63,738 nt of DNA from Neorhizobium sp. SHOUNA12A. Its GTDB lineage: Bacteria > Pseudomonadota > Alphaproteobacteria > Rhizobiales > Rhizobiaceae. The notes under the pieces were generated by a model, which saw nothing but the letters and a program-made list of their open reading frames with translations, did no database searches and was not told the origin of the DNA. The position numbers and the translations under genes were made by a program. This document shows positions 28,200 to 37,108 of this stretch, piece by piece (the first letter of the stretch is position 1; the number at the start of each line of letters is the position of its first letter). The stretch is from NCBI RefSeq assembly GCF_023006505.1, contig NZ_JALBGV010000030.1:1-63738 (forward strand). Direction: 5' to 3'.

Positions 28200-29792
28200 A
28201 TGAGAGACTTCGAACTACCCGGCCGTTCGCTCGCAGTCGGCCGCACTGCGATGGCCGCCACCTCACAGCCGCTGGCGACGCTCACCGCCATCGACATGCT
28301 GCGCAATGGCGGCAATGCCGTGGATGCGGCGGTTGCCGCCTGCGCCGTGCAGTGCGTCGTCGAAGCCGGCTCGACCGGCATCGGCGGCGATTGTTTCGCT
28401 CTCCTCTCGCTCAGCGGCACGGACGAAGTTCTGGCCTATAACGGGTCAGGCCGGGCCCCGGCTGCCGCTACCGTCGAACATCTCCGTTCGCTCGGCGTCA
28501 CCAGCCTCACCCGCACCTCGCCGCACACGATCACCGTGCCGGGGGCGGTGGATGCCTGGACGCGGCTGGTAACCGATCACGGCCGCATGAAAATGGCCGA
28601 TATTCTCGCCCCGGCCGTCAAGCTGGCGCGCGACGGCTATGTTCTGCCTCCGCGCACCGCGCACGATCTTGCCGCACAAGCGGAGATCCTGAAGGACGAC
28701 CCGGCTGCAAGCCGCGTCTTCCTCGTCGACGGCAAGGCGCCGCCGGCAGGTTCGATCCAGTATCAGAAGCAACTTGCCGATACGCTGGAAGCTATCGGCC
28801 GGGAAGGCAGGGACGCTTTTTATCGGGGCCCGATCGCGGAAGGCATGGTGAGCTACCTGAACGGCATCGGCGCGCTGCATACGCTGGAGGATTTCGCCAA
28901 TGCCAAGGGCGAATATGTAACGCCGATCAAGACGACATTCCGTGGCCACGAAATCCACGAATGCCCGCCCAACGGCCAGGGCATCATCGCGCTGATGATC
29001 CTCAACATCCTGTCGCATTTTCCGGGCGAGGGCGATCCGCTGGCGCCCGAGCGGCTGCATATCGAGGTGGAGGCAACGCGGTTGGCTTACGCGGCGCGAA
29101 ACCGTTTCCTCGCCGATCCGGCCAAGGTCGAGGTGCCGGTCGACTACCTGCTTTCGGACGAACTCGCCAGGCAGTTGGCCGGCATGATCGATCCCGACAA
29201 GGCGATCGCGGACCTGCCGCCGTTCGACGAGGTGCCGCACAAGGACACCATATATCTCTCCGTCGTCGACAGCGATCGCAATGCCATCAGCTTCATCAAC
29301 TCGATCTTCTTCGTTTACGGCAGCGGCCACATGGATCCCAAGAGCGGGGTGATGTTCCACAACCGCGGCTTCAGCTTCTCGCTCGATCCGGACCATCCGA
29401 ACGCAATTGCGCCGGGCAAGCGGCCGATGCACACGATCATTCCCGGCATGGTGACGAAGGGCGGCCGTGCCGTCATGCCCTTCGGCGTCATGGGCGGCCA
29501 GTACCAGGCCATGGGCCACGCCCATTTCCTCTCAAAAGTCTTCGACTACGGCATGGACCTGCAGAGCGCCATCGACCTGCCGCGCCTCTTCCCGCTGCCC
29601 GGCACCAATCAGGTCGAGATGGAAGCCCGGCTGCGCAACACGGTTGGCCCGGAATTCATCAAGCGCGGTTTCGAGGTGAAGGCGCCGGAATCGGCGATGG
29701 GCGGCGCCCAGGCGATCTGGATCGACTGGGAAACCGGGGTGTTGAGGGGCGGCTCCGATCCGCGCAAGGACGGCATGGCTCTCGGCATCTGA
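28200..29792 (+). CDS. gamma-glutamyltransferase-family Ntn hydrolase
   Basis: 530 residues, no signal peptide. N-terminal part: SQPLATLTAIDMLRNGGNAVDAAVAA and STGIGGDCFALL. The autoprocessing threonine is in HKDTIYLSVVDSDRNAISFINS, followed by the small-subunit features VYGSGHMDP and KRPMHTIIPGMV. Classical GGTs have GTTHxSVVD; the DTIYLSVVD version is common in cytoplasmic GGT-like proteins such as oxamate amidohydrolase-type enzymes, so glutathione need not be the substrate. GAGAG lies before the ATG. It follows the LysR gene by 130 bases. Confidence 0.85.
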   Translation: MRDFELPGRSLAVGRTAMAATSQPLATLTAIDMLRNGGNAVDAAVAACAVQCVVEAGSTGIGGDCFALLSLSGTDEVLAYNGSGRAPAAATVEHLRSLGVTSLTRTSPHTITVPGAVDAWTRLVTDHGRMKMADILAPAVKLARDGYVLPPRTAHDLAAQAEILKDDPAASRVFLVDGKAPPAGSIQYQKQLADTLEAIGREGRDAFYRGPIAEGMVSYLNGIGALHTLEDFANAKGEYVTPIKTTFRGHEIHECPPNGQGIIALMILNILSHFPGEGDPLAPERLHIEVEATRLAYAARNRFLADPAKVEVPVDYLLSDELARQLAGMIDPDKAIADLPPFDEVPHKDTIYLSVVDSDRNAISFINSIFFVYGSGHMDPKSGVMFHNRGFSFSLDPDHPNAIAPGKRPMHTIIPGMVTKGGRAVMPFGVMGGQYQAMGHAHFLSKVFDYGMDLQSAIDLPRLFPLPGTNQVEMEARLRNTVGPEFIKRGFEVKAPESAMGGAQAIWIDWETGVLRGGSDPRKDGMALGI

Positions 29793-29818
29793 GCCTGCCT
29801 GCCAACCGCATCAAGATA

Positions 29819-29844
29819 TTTGGCCGAATATAACGCTGGCCAAA
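29819..29844. promoter_or_regulatory. inverted repeat upstream of modA
   Basis: TTTGGCC and GGCCAAA flank a 12-base AT-containing spacer. It sits 10 bases upstream of the Mo-box-like repeat in the modA promoter and may bind a second regulator or be part of the promoter. Confidence 0.4.
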
Positions 29845-29854
29845 ACCTCCTCTC

Positions 29855-29878
29855 CGAGATATCCAAGGGAATATCTCG
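29855..29878. promoter_or_regulatory. Mo-box-like inverted repeat before modA
   Basis: CGAGATAT and ATATCTCG flank CCAAGGGA. The core ATATCCAAGG-NN-ATAT recurs before modB, which supports a shared molybdate-responsive (ModE-type) operator. It lies 22 bases before the modA ATG. Confidence 0.7.
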
Positions 29879-29900
29879 CTTAGGGATTAGAGAGGAAATC

Positions 29901-30695
29901 ATGAACATTGATCGTCATTCCTGGATCAGGCTCGCGGTGACATCGGCGGCAGCCGCCTTCGTAATGCTTGCCTCCTTCGCCGCTCCCGCCGCCGCGCAGG
30001 AAAAAGTCACCGTTTTTGCGGCAGCCAGCATGAAGAACGCGCTCGACAACGCCAACAAAGCGTGGGGCGCCCAGGGAGGCAGGCAAGTCACGGTTTCCTA
30101 CGCGGCAAGCTCGACGCTCGCCAAGCAGATCGAAAACGGCGCGCCGGCCGATATCTTCATTTCGGCCGACCTCGACTGGATGAAGTACGTCTCCGACAAG
30201 AAACTCGTCAAGGACGATACCCGGTTCAACTGGCTGGGCAACCGCATCGTGCTGGTCGCCGCCAAGGATACCGCCAATCCGGTGGACATCAGGCCGGGAT
30301 TCGATCTCGCGGGATTGCTTAGAGGCGGACGGCTCGCGATGGGTGAGCCGAATGCGGTTCCGGCCGGCAAATATGGCAAGGCCGCGCTTGAAAAGCTCGG
30401 CGTCTGGTCGTCGGTCGAAAAGAGCGTCGCAAGTGCGGAAAGTGTACGCGCGGCACTCGCGCTTGTCTCGCGTGGCGAAGCGCCTTACGGCATCGTCTAT
30501 CAGACGGACGCAGCGGCCGATCCGGGTGTTGCCATCGTCGGCGTCTTCCCGGCCGACACCCATCCGCCGATCGTCTATCCAATCGCCATTCTGTCGGAAT
30601 CGAAGTCCAAGGATGCGCCTGCCTATCTCGACTACCTGAAGTCGGCCAGGGCCGCGCCGTTTTTCGAAAAGGAAGGTTTCATCGTTCTGAAGTAA
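29901..30695 (+). CDS. modA: molybdate ABC transporter substrate-binding protein
   Basis: 264 residues. Signal peptide MNIDRHSWIRLAVTSAAAAF with likely cleavage at AAAQ. Then VTVFAAASMKNALDNANKAW, YAASSTLAKQIENGAPADIFISADLDWM and GEPNAVPAGKYGKAAL, the ligand-binding motifs of ModA. The protein captures molybdate (or tungstate) in the periplasm. GAGAGGAAATC precedes the ATG. It is separated from modBC by two small genes and a terminator but shares their operator-like repeat. Confidence 0.93.
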   Translation: MNIDRHSWIRLAVTSAAAAFVMLASFAAPAAAQEKVTVFAAASMKNALDNANKAWGAQGGRQVTVSYAASSTLAKQIENGAPADIFISADLDWMKYVSDKKLVKDDTRFNWLGNRIVLVAAKDTANPVDIRPGFDLAGLLRGGRLAMGEPNAVPAGKYGKAALEKLGVWSSVEKSVASAESVRAALALVSRGEAPYGIVYQTDAAADPGVAIVGVFPADTHPPIVYPIAILSESKSKDAPAYLDYLKSARAAPFFEKEGFIVLK

Positions 30696-30722
30696 TCCGT
30701 AAGAGCTCCAGCGAACTCATCG

Positions 30723-30748
30723 AAACGGCCCATTTCAGGGCCGTTTTT
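30723..30748 (+). terminator. Rho-independent terminator after modA
   Basis: AAACGGCCC and GGGCCGTTT form a nine-pair stem around ATTTCA with T residues following. It lies 28 bases after the modA stop and would separate modA from the downstream genes. Confidence 0.88.
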
Positions 30749-30991
30749 CGTTTCCGACGAAGCCATTCTGGAGAGCGAGCTGGTGCGGCTCAGCCCGGCC
30801 GGATTCCGATTTCAACAGACTTCACGCAGTTGTTTGTTCTCGAATCCCGAACATTCCGTTTGGAAATCATGCCCTAGCGACCTTGGACCCGCTCCCCCAT
30901 CTCAAGGCCCGGAAGCAAACAACGTGCTTCCGTGTACCGTTCGACGGAACCCGAATCCCAAGCGGCTCCGTTTCAGTCAAGGAATACGATA

Positions 30992-31222
30992 ATGAAGACA
31001 GTACTTTCCACGCTTGCCGCAGCCATGATCGCTTCGGCTTCTTTCGCCGGTGTCGCTCTTGCAGAAGGCGATTATTATCAGGGTGCTTCCAAGGGACAGG
31101 CAGCCGTCCAGACCAATGATAAGGTCGACAATGTCAGGACCGGCAGCATCGATCGGGTCCGCACCTACGACAATCGCGGCGATCAGCCGATCTTCAAGCA
31201 TGAAAGCCGCGACAATCGCTGA
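30992..31222 (+). CDS. small secreted protein, tandem paralogue A
   Basis: 76 residues: signal peptide MKTVLSTLAAAMIASASFAG with cleavage after VALA, then EGDYYQGASKGQAA, a central VDNVRTGSIDRVRTYDNRGD and the tail PIFKHESRDNR. AAGGAA precedes the ATG at a good distance. The next gene encodes a protein of the same length with the same order of motifs, so the pair arose by tandem duplication. No known domain is recognised. Predicted location is periplasmic or extracellular. Confidence 0.8.
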   Translation: MKTVLSTLAAAMIASASFAGVALAEGDYYQGASKGQAAVQTNDKVDNVRTGSIDRVRTYDNRGDQPIFKHESRDNR

Positions 31223-31307
31223 CCGCAGCTCATCCAAGATACCGAATGTCGTCCGCCAGGCAGGTCGCAAACTTCAGCCCCGGACGAACTCTGAAAGGAC
31301 TAGGACA

Positions 31308-31535
31308 ATGAAGACTTCCATCTCCGCTATCGCCGCCATGATCGCCGCCGCTTCCTTCGCAGGCTCGGCTCTCGCCGAAGGCGACTATTATGAAGGCACC
31401 TCGAAGACGCATGCTTCCGCCCGGATCGACGGCGGCAATGTGGACCGCGTCCGCACCGGCAGCATTCAGATCCGCGACAACGATCGCCAGGAAAACCCCT
31501 CGATCTTCGGCGATACGAGCCGCGACAACCGCTAA
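31308..31535 (+). CDS. small secreted protein, tandem paralogue B
   Basis: 75 residues: signal peptide MKTSISAIAAMIAAASFAGS with cleavage after ALA, then EGDYYEGTSKTHAS, VDRVRTGSIQIRDNDRQ and PSIFGDTSRDNR. It shares with paralogue A the mature start EGDYY, the VRTGSI centre and the terminal SRDNR. GAAAGGAC lies before the ATG. The 85 bases between the two genes contain no terminator, so they may be co-transcribed. Function unknown. Confidence 0.8.
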   Translation: MKTSISAIAAMIAAASFAGSALAEGDYYEGTSKTHASARIDGGNVDRVRTGSIQIRDNDRQENPSIFGDTSRDNR

Positions 31536-31699
31536 CCAATCGCGCAAAGAGACAAAGGCTTAACGGCCTTCGTCCGAGGCAATCCATCTTGTGAATGCGA
31601 TGGTGCAGGGAGAGCAGCGGTCAATCCGGCGCTCTCCCACCGCTTTTTCAGAACGCTCCCGATAACTTTCCCGCGAAGACCTAGCCATCCAGTCCGTCT

Positions 31700-31723
31700 C
31701 GATATATCCAAGGTGATATATTG
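31700..31723. promoter_or_regulatory. Mo-box-like inverted repeat before modB
   Basis: CGATATATCC-AAGG-TGATATATTG, sharing ATATCCAAGG-NN-ATAT with the repeat before modA. It ends 27 bases before the proposed TTG start of modB. Confidence 0.7.
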
Positions 31724-31750
31724 CATCGCGGCTGCGGGTGGGACAGGCGT

Positions 31751-32452
31751 TTGGACTGGCTGGTGCTGAGTGACGAGGAATGGACCGCAATCAGGCTCAG
31801 CCTGAAGGTTTCCTCCGTCGCGATGATCGTCAGCCTGCCGTTCGGCCTTCTTGTCGCCTATCTGCTCGCCCGCGGAAAATTCTGGGGCAAGTCGATCCTG
31901 AACGGCGTCGTCCACCTGCCGCTCATCCTGCCACCGGTCGTCACCGGTTTCCTGCTGCTCGTCCTGTTCGGGCGACGCGGCGTCATCGGCGCCTTTCTCA
32001 ACGAATATCTCGGTATCGTCCTCTCCTTCCGCTGGACCGGCGCGGCACTCGCCTGCGGCGTCATGGGCTTCCCGCTGATGGTGCGCTCCATCCGGCTCTC
32101 CATCGAGGCGGTCGACCGCAAGCTCGAAGAGGCGGCGGGTACGCTCGGCGCCGGTCCCGCCTGGGTTTTCGTGACCGTGACCCTGCCGCTCATCCTGCCG
32201 GGCGTGATCGCCGGCATGATCCTCGCCTTCGCCAAGTCAATGGGCGAATTCGGCGCGACGATCACCTTCGTCTCCAATATTCCCGGTGAAACCCAGACCC
32301 TTTCGTCGGCGATCTACACGTTCACGCAGGTGCCAGGCGGCGATGCCGGCGCGATGCGGCTGACGCTGGTCGCGATCGTCATTTCCTTCGCCGCCCTGCT
32401 TGCCTCCGAATTCATGGCCTATCTGGTCGGCAGGAGGGTCGACATCGAATGA
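31751..32452 (+). CDS. modB: molybdate ABC transporter permease
   Basis: 233 residues with five or six membrane helices. [22 protein letters not shown] is the usual ModB N-terminus, so the TTG giving [11 protein letters not shown] is preferred to a TTG ten codons upstream, which overlaps the operator-like repeat. [18 protein letters not shown] and the EAA loop [23 protein letters not shown] are typical. It forms the channel of the molybdate importer and overlaps modC by four bases. Confidence 0.92.
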   Translation: MDWLVLSDEEWTAIRLSLKVSSVAMIVSLPFGLLVAYLLARGKFWGKSILNGVVHLPLILPPVVTGFLLLVLFGRRGVIGAFLNEYLGIVLSFRWTGAALACGVMGFPLMVRSIRLSIEAVDRKLEEAAGTLGAGPAWVFVTVTLPLILPGVIAGMILAFAKSMGEFGATITFVSNIPGETQTLSSAIYTFTQVPGGDAGAMRLTLVAIVISFAALLASEFMAYLVGRRVDIE

Positions 32453-33510
32453 CCCTTATCGTCGAGGCACAGCAGACGCTGGGAGAATTCGTGCTCGATG
32501 CGAGCTTTACGTCGGAAGGCGGCGTCACCGCTCTGTTCGGGCGTTCAGGCTCGGGCAAGACCTCGCTGGTGCGGGTGATCGCCGGGCTCTCGAAGCCTGA
32601 CCGTGGTCGGCTGATGGTCGATGGCGAAGTGCTGCTCGACACCGAGAACCGCGTCTTCGTGCCAAAGCACAGACGCCGCTTCGGCTACGTCTTTCAGGAG
32701 GGCCGGCTTTTTCCGCACCTCTCGGTGCGCCAGAACCTTGGCTACGGCCGCTGGTTCGCGCCGAAGACGACGCCGCCCGAGAATTTCGACCACATCGTCG
32801 AACTGCTCGGGATCGGCGCGCTGCTCGACCGGCGGCCGGGAAAGCTATCGGGCGGCGAAAAACAGCGCGTCGCGATCGGCCGGGCGCTGCTGTCTGCGCC
32901 GCGCCTGTTGTTGATGGACGAGCCGCTTGCCGCGCTCGACGACCATCGCAAGGCCGAAATTCTGCCCTATCTCGAACGCCTGCGCGACGAAACCTCGACG
33001 CCGATCGTTTATGTCAGCCATTCGGTCTCGGAAGTGGCGCGGCTCGCCGACAAGGTGGTGATAATGAAGGACGGCCGGGTAGAGGCCGTCGGTACGCCGT
33101 CCGAAGTCCTGTCGCTGCCGTCGGCGGACCGCCGCGATGCCGGTGCGGTGCTGACCGGCGTCGTCGAGGCAATCGACATCCCGCACCGGCTGGCGACGAT
33201 CCGGCTGGCGCAAGCGCAGATCGTCGTGCCGAATGCGCATGCCGAAGAAGGCCGGAGCGTCCGCGTGCACATCCCCGAACGGGACGTGATGGTCGCGACC
33301 CAGCGGCCGGAGGGCTTGAGCGCGCTTAATATCCTTGACGGCATAATCGCCGCGATCGAACCGGACGGCGACGGCATGGCCCGCATCCGCATCCGCTGCG
33401 GCGGAGATATCGTGCTCGCCCGCATCACCGCGTTTTCCGTCGAACGGCTCGACCTGAAGCTGGAAAAGCCGGTTTTTGCGGTAATCAAGACGGTAGCGCT
33501 GGAACGGTAG
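32449..33510 (+). CDS. modC: molybdate ABC transporter ATP-binding protein
   Basis: 353 residues. Walker [13 protein letters not shown]-loop [19 protein letters not shown], signature [16 protein letters not shown], Walker [13 protein letters not shown] and the H-loop VSHSVSEV. The C-terminal ~110 residues hold a Mop-like domain ([28 protein letters not shown]), which binds oxyanion and can inhibit transport when molybdate is plentiful. Its ATG overlaps the modB stop, so both subunits are made together. Confidence 0.93.
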   Translation: MTLIVEAQQTLGEFVLDASFTSEGGVTALFGRSGSGKTSLVRVIAGLSKPDRGRLMVDGEVLLDTENRVFVPKHRRRFGYVFQEGRLFPHLSVRQNLGYGRWFAPKTTPPENFDHIVELLGIGALLDRRPGKLSGGEKQRVAIGRALLSAPRLLLMDEPLAALDDHRKAEILPYLERLRDETSTPIVYVSHSVSEVARLADKVVIMKDGRVEAVGTPSEVLSLPSADRRDAGAVLTGVVEAIDIPHRLATIRLAQAQIVVPNAHAEEGRSVRVHIPERDVMVATQRPEGLSALNILDGIIAAIEPDGDGMARIRIRCGGDIVLARITAFSVERLDLKLEKPVFAVIKTVALER

Positions 33511-33551
33511 CGTGGATTGATCTTCAGCAGACTGTTAACTATAGATTACAC

Positions 33552-33842
33552 ATGATCGAAGTCCGCAAAACGGCAGCTTTCTCAAAGTGGTTCGGCGAAC
33601 TTCGCGACCATAACGCCCGAATGCGGATAGTTACGCGGATTCGCCGTATGGAGATCGGCAATCTGGGGGATGTGAAACCTGTCGGCGAAGGCATCAGCGA
33701 AGCCCGCATCGCCTACGGCCCCGGCTACCGGCTCTATTTCGTACAGCAGGGCCAGGAGATCATCATCCTGCTTTGCGGCGGCGATAAGAGCACCCAGGGC
33801 AAGGACATCGCTTCGGCAAAACAGATGGCGAAGGAGATATGA
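33552..33842 (+). CDS. RelE/ParE-superfamily toxin (Gp49-like)
   Basis: 96 residues: MIEVRKTAAFSKWFGELRD, ARMRIVTRIRRMEIGNLGDVKPVGEGISEARI, YGPGYRLYFVQQGQEIIILLCGGDKSTQ. This is the addiction-module killer family with a RelE-like fold, expected to cleave mRNA on the ribosome. The antitoxin follows and overlaps by four bases; the toxin-first order is usual for this HigB-like group. Confidence 0.87.
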   Translation: MIEVRKTAAFSKWFGELRDHNARMRIVTRIRRMEIGNLGDVKPVGEGISEARIAYGPGYRLYFVQQGQEIIILLCGGDKSTQGKDIASAKQMAKEI

Positions 33843-34141
33843 CAGTGCCTATAGAAACGACGAAATGGGATGTTCAGGACTACCTGAAGACGCCCGAAGA
33901 GCGCGTTGCCTATCTCGAAGCGGCTTTCGAAGATGGCGATCCAAAGCTTATCTCGATCGCCCTTGGCGATGTTGCCCGTTCCATGGGCATGACCAAGGTC
34001 GCCAAGGAAGCGGGCATTACCCGCGAGGCGCTCTACAAGGCGCTGAGCGATAAGGGAGATCCGAAGCTCTCCACACTGCTCGGCGTCTTGAAGGCCCTCG
34101 GGCTCCGGGTCACGGTCACTTCCGCCAACGAAGCGGCATAG
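33839..34141 (+). CDS. helix-turn-helix antitoxin (HigA-like addiction module antidote)
   Basis: 100 residues. WDVQDYLKTPEERVAYLEAAFEDGD is the usual N-terminus of the family; then an HTH with RSMGMTKVAKEAGITREALYKALSDKGDPKLSTLLGVLKAL. It neutralises the upstream toxin and probably represses the pair. It overlaps the toxin gene by ATGA. Confidence 0.87.
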   Translation: MTVPIETTKWDVQDYLKTPEERVAYLEAAFEDGDPKLISIALGDVARSMGMTKVAKEAGITREALYKALSDKGDPKLSTLLGVLKALGLRVTVTSANEAA

Positions 34142-34329
34142 GGTTCGGTCCAGCGGGCGACAGAACTGTCCTTCGAAGAAATTTTGCACACGCGTACATT
34201 TTGTCATCCCGGTGTTAAGGAGCGCCGCTAGACCACTTCCTGTTGATGATCTTCAGCGCTTCCGCAAGCCCCGGCCGACAGGTCTTTCAGGGTTCGGAAG
34301 AAGCCATTTCGCTCTTCGGGGAGTAAACC

Positions 34330-35676
34330 ATGACTGTTCTTCCGATACTCAAATCCGCCACGCTCGCGGCCGTTCTCTTCGCCTCGACCGCGGTCTTCGC
34401 ATCCGCCAAGGATGTCACCATCTCCGTCTGGTCCGGCGGTTCCGGGCCGAACGACAACTACCGCACCGATGCGTTCGACATCGCTGCCGATATTCTCGAG
34501 CGCGAAGCGGCCATCCGCGGCGAACAGCTCAACATCATCGTCCAGAAGACGCCCTATTCCGGCTGGGAAGACTTCAAGCAGGCCCTGACGCTGGCCGCGG
34601 AAGCCAAAAAGGCTCCGAACATCGTCGCCACCGGCCATGAAGACATCGGCCCCTGGGCACAGGCCGGCCTCATCGTTCCAGTCGAGAAGTTCATCGACCT
34701 CGACAGCTGGCCGATCAGCGACATCTATCCGAACCTGATGGAGATCACCTCCTTCAACGGCACCGTTTACGGCATTCCGCAGGACGCCGAATCCCGCCCG
34801 TTCTTCTTCTGGAAGCCCTACATGAAGGCGATCGGTTATTCGGACGCCGATATCGAGGCTCTGCCGGCCAAGGTCGAAAAGGGCGAATATACGCTGAAGA
34901 ACGTGCTCGAAGACGCCAAGAAGATGCAGGACAAGGGCCTCGTCCAGGCGGGCTACGGCTTTTATCCGCGCACCAATAACGGTCCGGACTACTGGCAGTT
35001 CTACACGTCCTTTGGCGGCGTGATGGAAGAGCAAGGCAAGCTCGTCTTCGACAAGGCCGCGATGAAGCGCACCTACCAGTATTTCGCCGATCTCGTGAAG
35101 GCCGGCGTCACCAAGAAGAACCATATCGGCATGCCGGGCGACCAGTGGTGGAAGGAAGTCGCCACCGGCAAGGCCGGCATCTGGCACGGCGGCACCTGGC
35201 ATTATGCCCGCCTCGTCAACCAGGAAGGCCTGAAGGACTTTTTCGGCAACGTTCAGTTCACCCTGACGCCGGCCGGCGAAGGCGGCAAGGCCAACACGCT
35301 GACCCACCCGCTCGCCTACCTGCTGATGGCCGGCCATACCGAAGAAGAGACACAGATCGCGGCCGACCTGATCAAGATCGCCTCCGAGCCGCGCATCAAC
35401 GCGCTGCATGCGATCAAGTCCGCCCATCTCGGCATCTCGCCTTCCGAAACCAAGGTCGACCTCTACACCGCCAACCGTTGGGCTTCGGAAGCCACCGAGC
35501 GCCTGCTGCCGCATGCCAACGCCATGCCGAACAATGCTGATTTCGGCAAATACTGGACGATCATGTGGAAGAACCTCGAAGCATCCTGGACCGGCGCCAA
35601 GACCGCCGATGCCGCGGTCAACGATGCCGAAACCGAGCTGAAGTCGACGCTCGGCGCAGCGATCATCATCCGCTGA
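34330..35676 (+). CDS. carbohydrate-type ABC transporter substrate-binding protein
   Basis: 448 residues, cluster-B/UgpB-like binding protein. Signal peptide MTVLPILKSATLAAVLFAST with cleavage near FASA. The mature protein begins DVTISVWSGGSGPNDNYRTD, with GWEDFKQALTLAAEAKKAPNIVATG and GIPQDAESRPFFFWKPYM in the hinge and ligand region. GGGGAG lies before the ATG. It opens an operon with two permeases, an ATPase, a phosphodiesterase-repressor fusion and a monophosphatase. The ligand is probably a glycerophosphodiester or polyol phosphate rather than a plain sugar (context inference). Confidence 0.87.
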   Translation: MTVLPILKSATLAAVLFASTAVFASAKDVTISVWSGGSGPNDNYRTDAFDIAADILEREAAIRGEQLNIIVQKTPYSGWEDFKQALTLAAEAKKAPNIVATGHEDIGPWAQAGLIVPVEKFIDLDSWPISDIYPNLMEITSFNGTVYGIPQDAESRPFFFWKPYMKAIGYSDADIEALPAKVEKGEYTLKNVLEDAKKMQDKGLVQAGYGFYPRTNNGPDYWQFYTSFGGVMEEQGKLVFDKAAMKRTYQYFADLVKAGVTKKNHIGMPGDQWWKEVATGKAGIWHGGTWHYARLVNQEGLKDFFGNVQFTLTPAGEGGKANTLTHPLAYLLMAGHTEEETQIAADLIKIASEPRINALHAIKSAHLGISPSETKVDLYTANRWASEATERLLPHANAMPNNADFGKYWTIMWKNLEASWTGAKTADAAVNDAETELKSTLGAAIIIR

Positions 35677-35681
35677 AGCAA

Positions 35682-35715
35682 GTGCCCTGTGCCTCCACCG
35701 GTTGACACAGGGCAC
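35682..35715 (+). terminator. stem-loop between the binding-protein and permease genes
   Basis: GTGCCCTGTG and CACAGGGCAC pair perfectly around a 14-base loop, six bases after the binding-protein stop, with no T-run. In binding-protein operons such hairpins protect the 3' end of the binding-protein mRNA or partly stop transcription so that it exceeds the permeases. Confidence 0.6.
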
Positions 35716-35804
35716 CAACCGATCCGGGCGAAACTCCTCGCCCCGAACTGCGGGCGGCGCTCGCTCCGCCGCCCGCATCCCATCCGTTTCCCAAGGCTTC
35801 ACCC

Positions 35805-37106
35805 ATGCGAACGTCACGAACGCTCGGACTGGTGATGATCGCGCCCGCTGCGGTCATGATCCTCCTGTTTTTCCTGGTGCCGGTCGTGTTGACCGCCATC
35901 TTCGCCATGACCAACATGACCACCGCGACCGGCATTTCCGGCGGGGCCTGGCAGGTCACGCAAGGTGCTGTCAACCGTCTGAAGGCCGACATGCCGGACC
36001 TTGCGGGTGGCATTGCCGAGCCGCGCTTCGTCATCGACGAGGAGGGCCTTGTCGCCCTCGATGCCCTGAAGCTCAAGGCCGGATTCACTGCCGAACTGCG
36101 ATCCAGCCACATGGGCGAGGTCTTTCCCTCGCGGCGCGAGGCGGAGCGGGTGATCAAGGCGCTGAAGGACAGGCCTTCGACCCGCGAGGTCAAGCAGATT
36201 TCCGACCTCTTCAACCGCTCGGTTCTCAATACCCGCTTCGAGACCCGCGACGAGCTGATGGCGAACCTCAAGAAGCTCGGCTTCACGCTGACGCCAGCCG
36301 AACAGCAGACGGTCGCCAAGGCCACCTATACCGGCTGGGTGTGGACGACGGAAAACTTCCGGATCATCGGCAATTCGCCGGACATGGCGTCGATCTTCCT
36401 CAACACCGCCTTTTACGTCGCCACCACGCTGCTCGTCTTCAACGTCAGCTATGCACTTTTCCTCGCCATCACCACCCATTATATGCCGGCTTCGACCGCA
36501 TCCATCTTCCGCGCCATCTGGCTGCTGCCGCGCATCACGCCTGTGGTCATCTACGTGTTGATGTGGAAATGGCTGACCTGGGACAGCGGCTTCATCTCGA
36601 TGTTCATGGGCCAGTTCGGTTATCCGCCGAAGAACTACCTGCTCGACAGCGCCCATAATGCCTGGTTCTTCGTGATCCTGATCAACGGCTTCATCGGGGC
36701 CTCGATGGGCATGCTGGTCTTCTCTTCCGCGATCAAGGCGATCCCGCAGACGCAGTTCCATGCAAGCGAGGTCGATGGCGCCAGCCGCTGGCAGCAGGTC
36801 CGCCACATCATCCTGCCGCAGCTTCGCTGGCCGATCCTGTTCGTCACCTGCTACCAGACCCTGTCGCTGCTCGCCTCCTTCAACGAAATCCTCCTCTCGA
36901 CCCGCGGCGGGCCGGGGCGGGCGACCGAAGTCTGGTCGCTCGCCGCCTACCACACCGCTCTCAACAACTATACCGGCAACCTGGAATACGGGCTGGGCGC
37001 TGCCATGGCGCTGGTGCTGGTGGTGGTCGGGATCGTGCTGTCGCTCATCTACCTGCGTATCTTCCGCTACGACACGCTGATCTCCAAGCCGCTGATCGAG
37101 GATTGA
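35805..37106 (+). CDS. ABC transporter permease with enlarged periplasmic loop
   Basis: 433 residues, MalF-like. Helix 1 (LGLVMIAPAAVMILLFFLVPVV) is followed by an unusually long ~150-residue hydrophilic segment before helix 2 (ASIFLNTAFYVATTLLVFNVSYALF). The remaining helices and the EAA loop (EVDGASRWQQVRHIILPQL) are normal. The loop contains a charged coiled region (SRREAERVIKALKDRPSTREVKQIS). MalF of E. coli also carries a large periplasmic domain that contacts the binding protein, so a similar role is plausible. The gene begins 128 bases after the binding-protein gene. Confidence 0.86.
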   Translation: MRTSRTLGLVMIAPAAVMILLFFLVPVVLTAIFAMTNMTTATGISGGAWQVTQGAVNRLKADMPDLAGGIAEPRFVIDEEGLVALDALKLKAGFTAELRSSHMGEVFPSRREAERVIKALKDRPSTREVKQISDLFNRSVLNTRFETRDELMANLKKLGFTLTPAEQQTVAKATYTGWVWTTENFRIIGNSPDMASIFLNTAFYVATTLLVFNVSYALFLAITTHYMPASTASIFRAIWLLPRITPVVIYVLMWKWLTWDSGFISMFMGQFGYPPKNYLLDSAHNAWFFVILINGFIGASMGMLVFSSAIKAIPQTQFHASEVDGASRWQQVRHIILPQLRWPILFVTCYQTLSLLASFNEILLSTRGGPGRATEVWSLAAYHTALNNYTGNLEYGLGAAMALVLVVVGIVLSLIYLRIFRYDTLISKPLIED

Positions 37107-37108
37107 GC

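Noticed and set aside
34142..34329. A LacI operator before the GDPD-LacI operon
   Set aside because: Only a weak ACGCGT-centred sequence (about 34187-34205) is present; its arms are not symmetrical enough to call.
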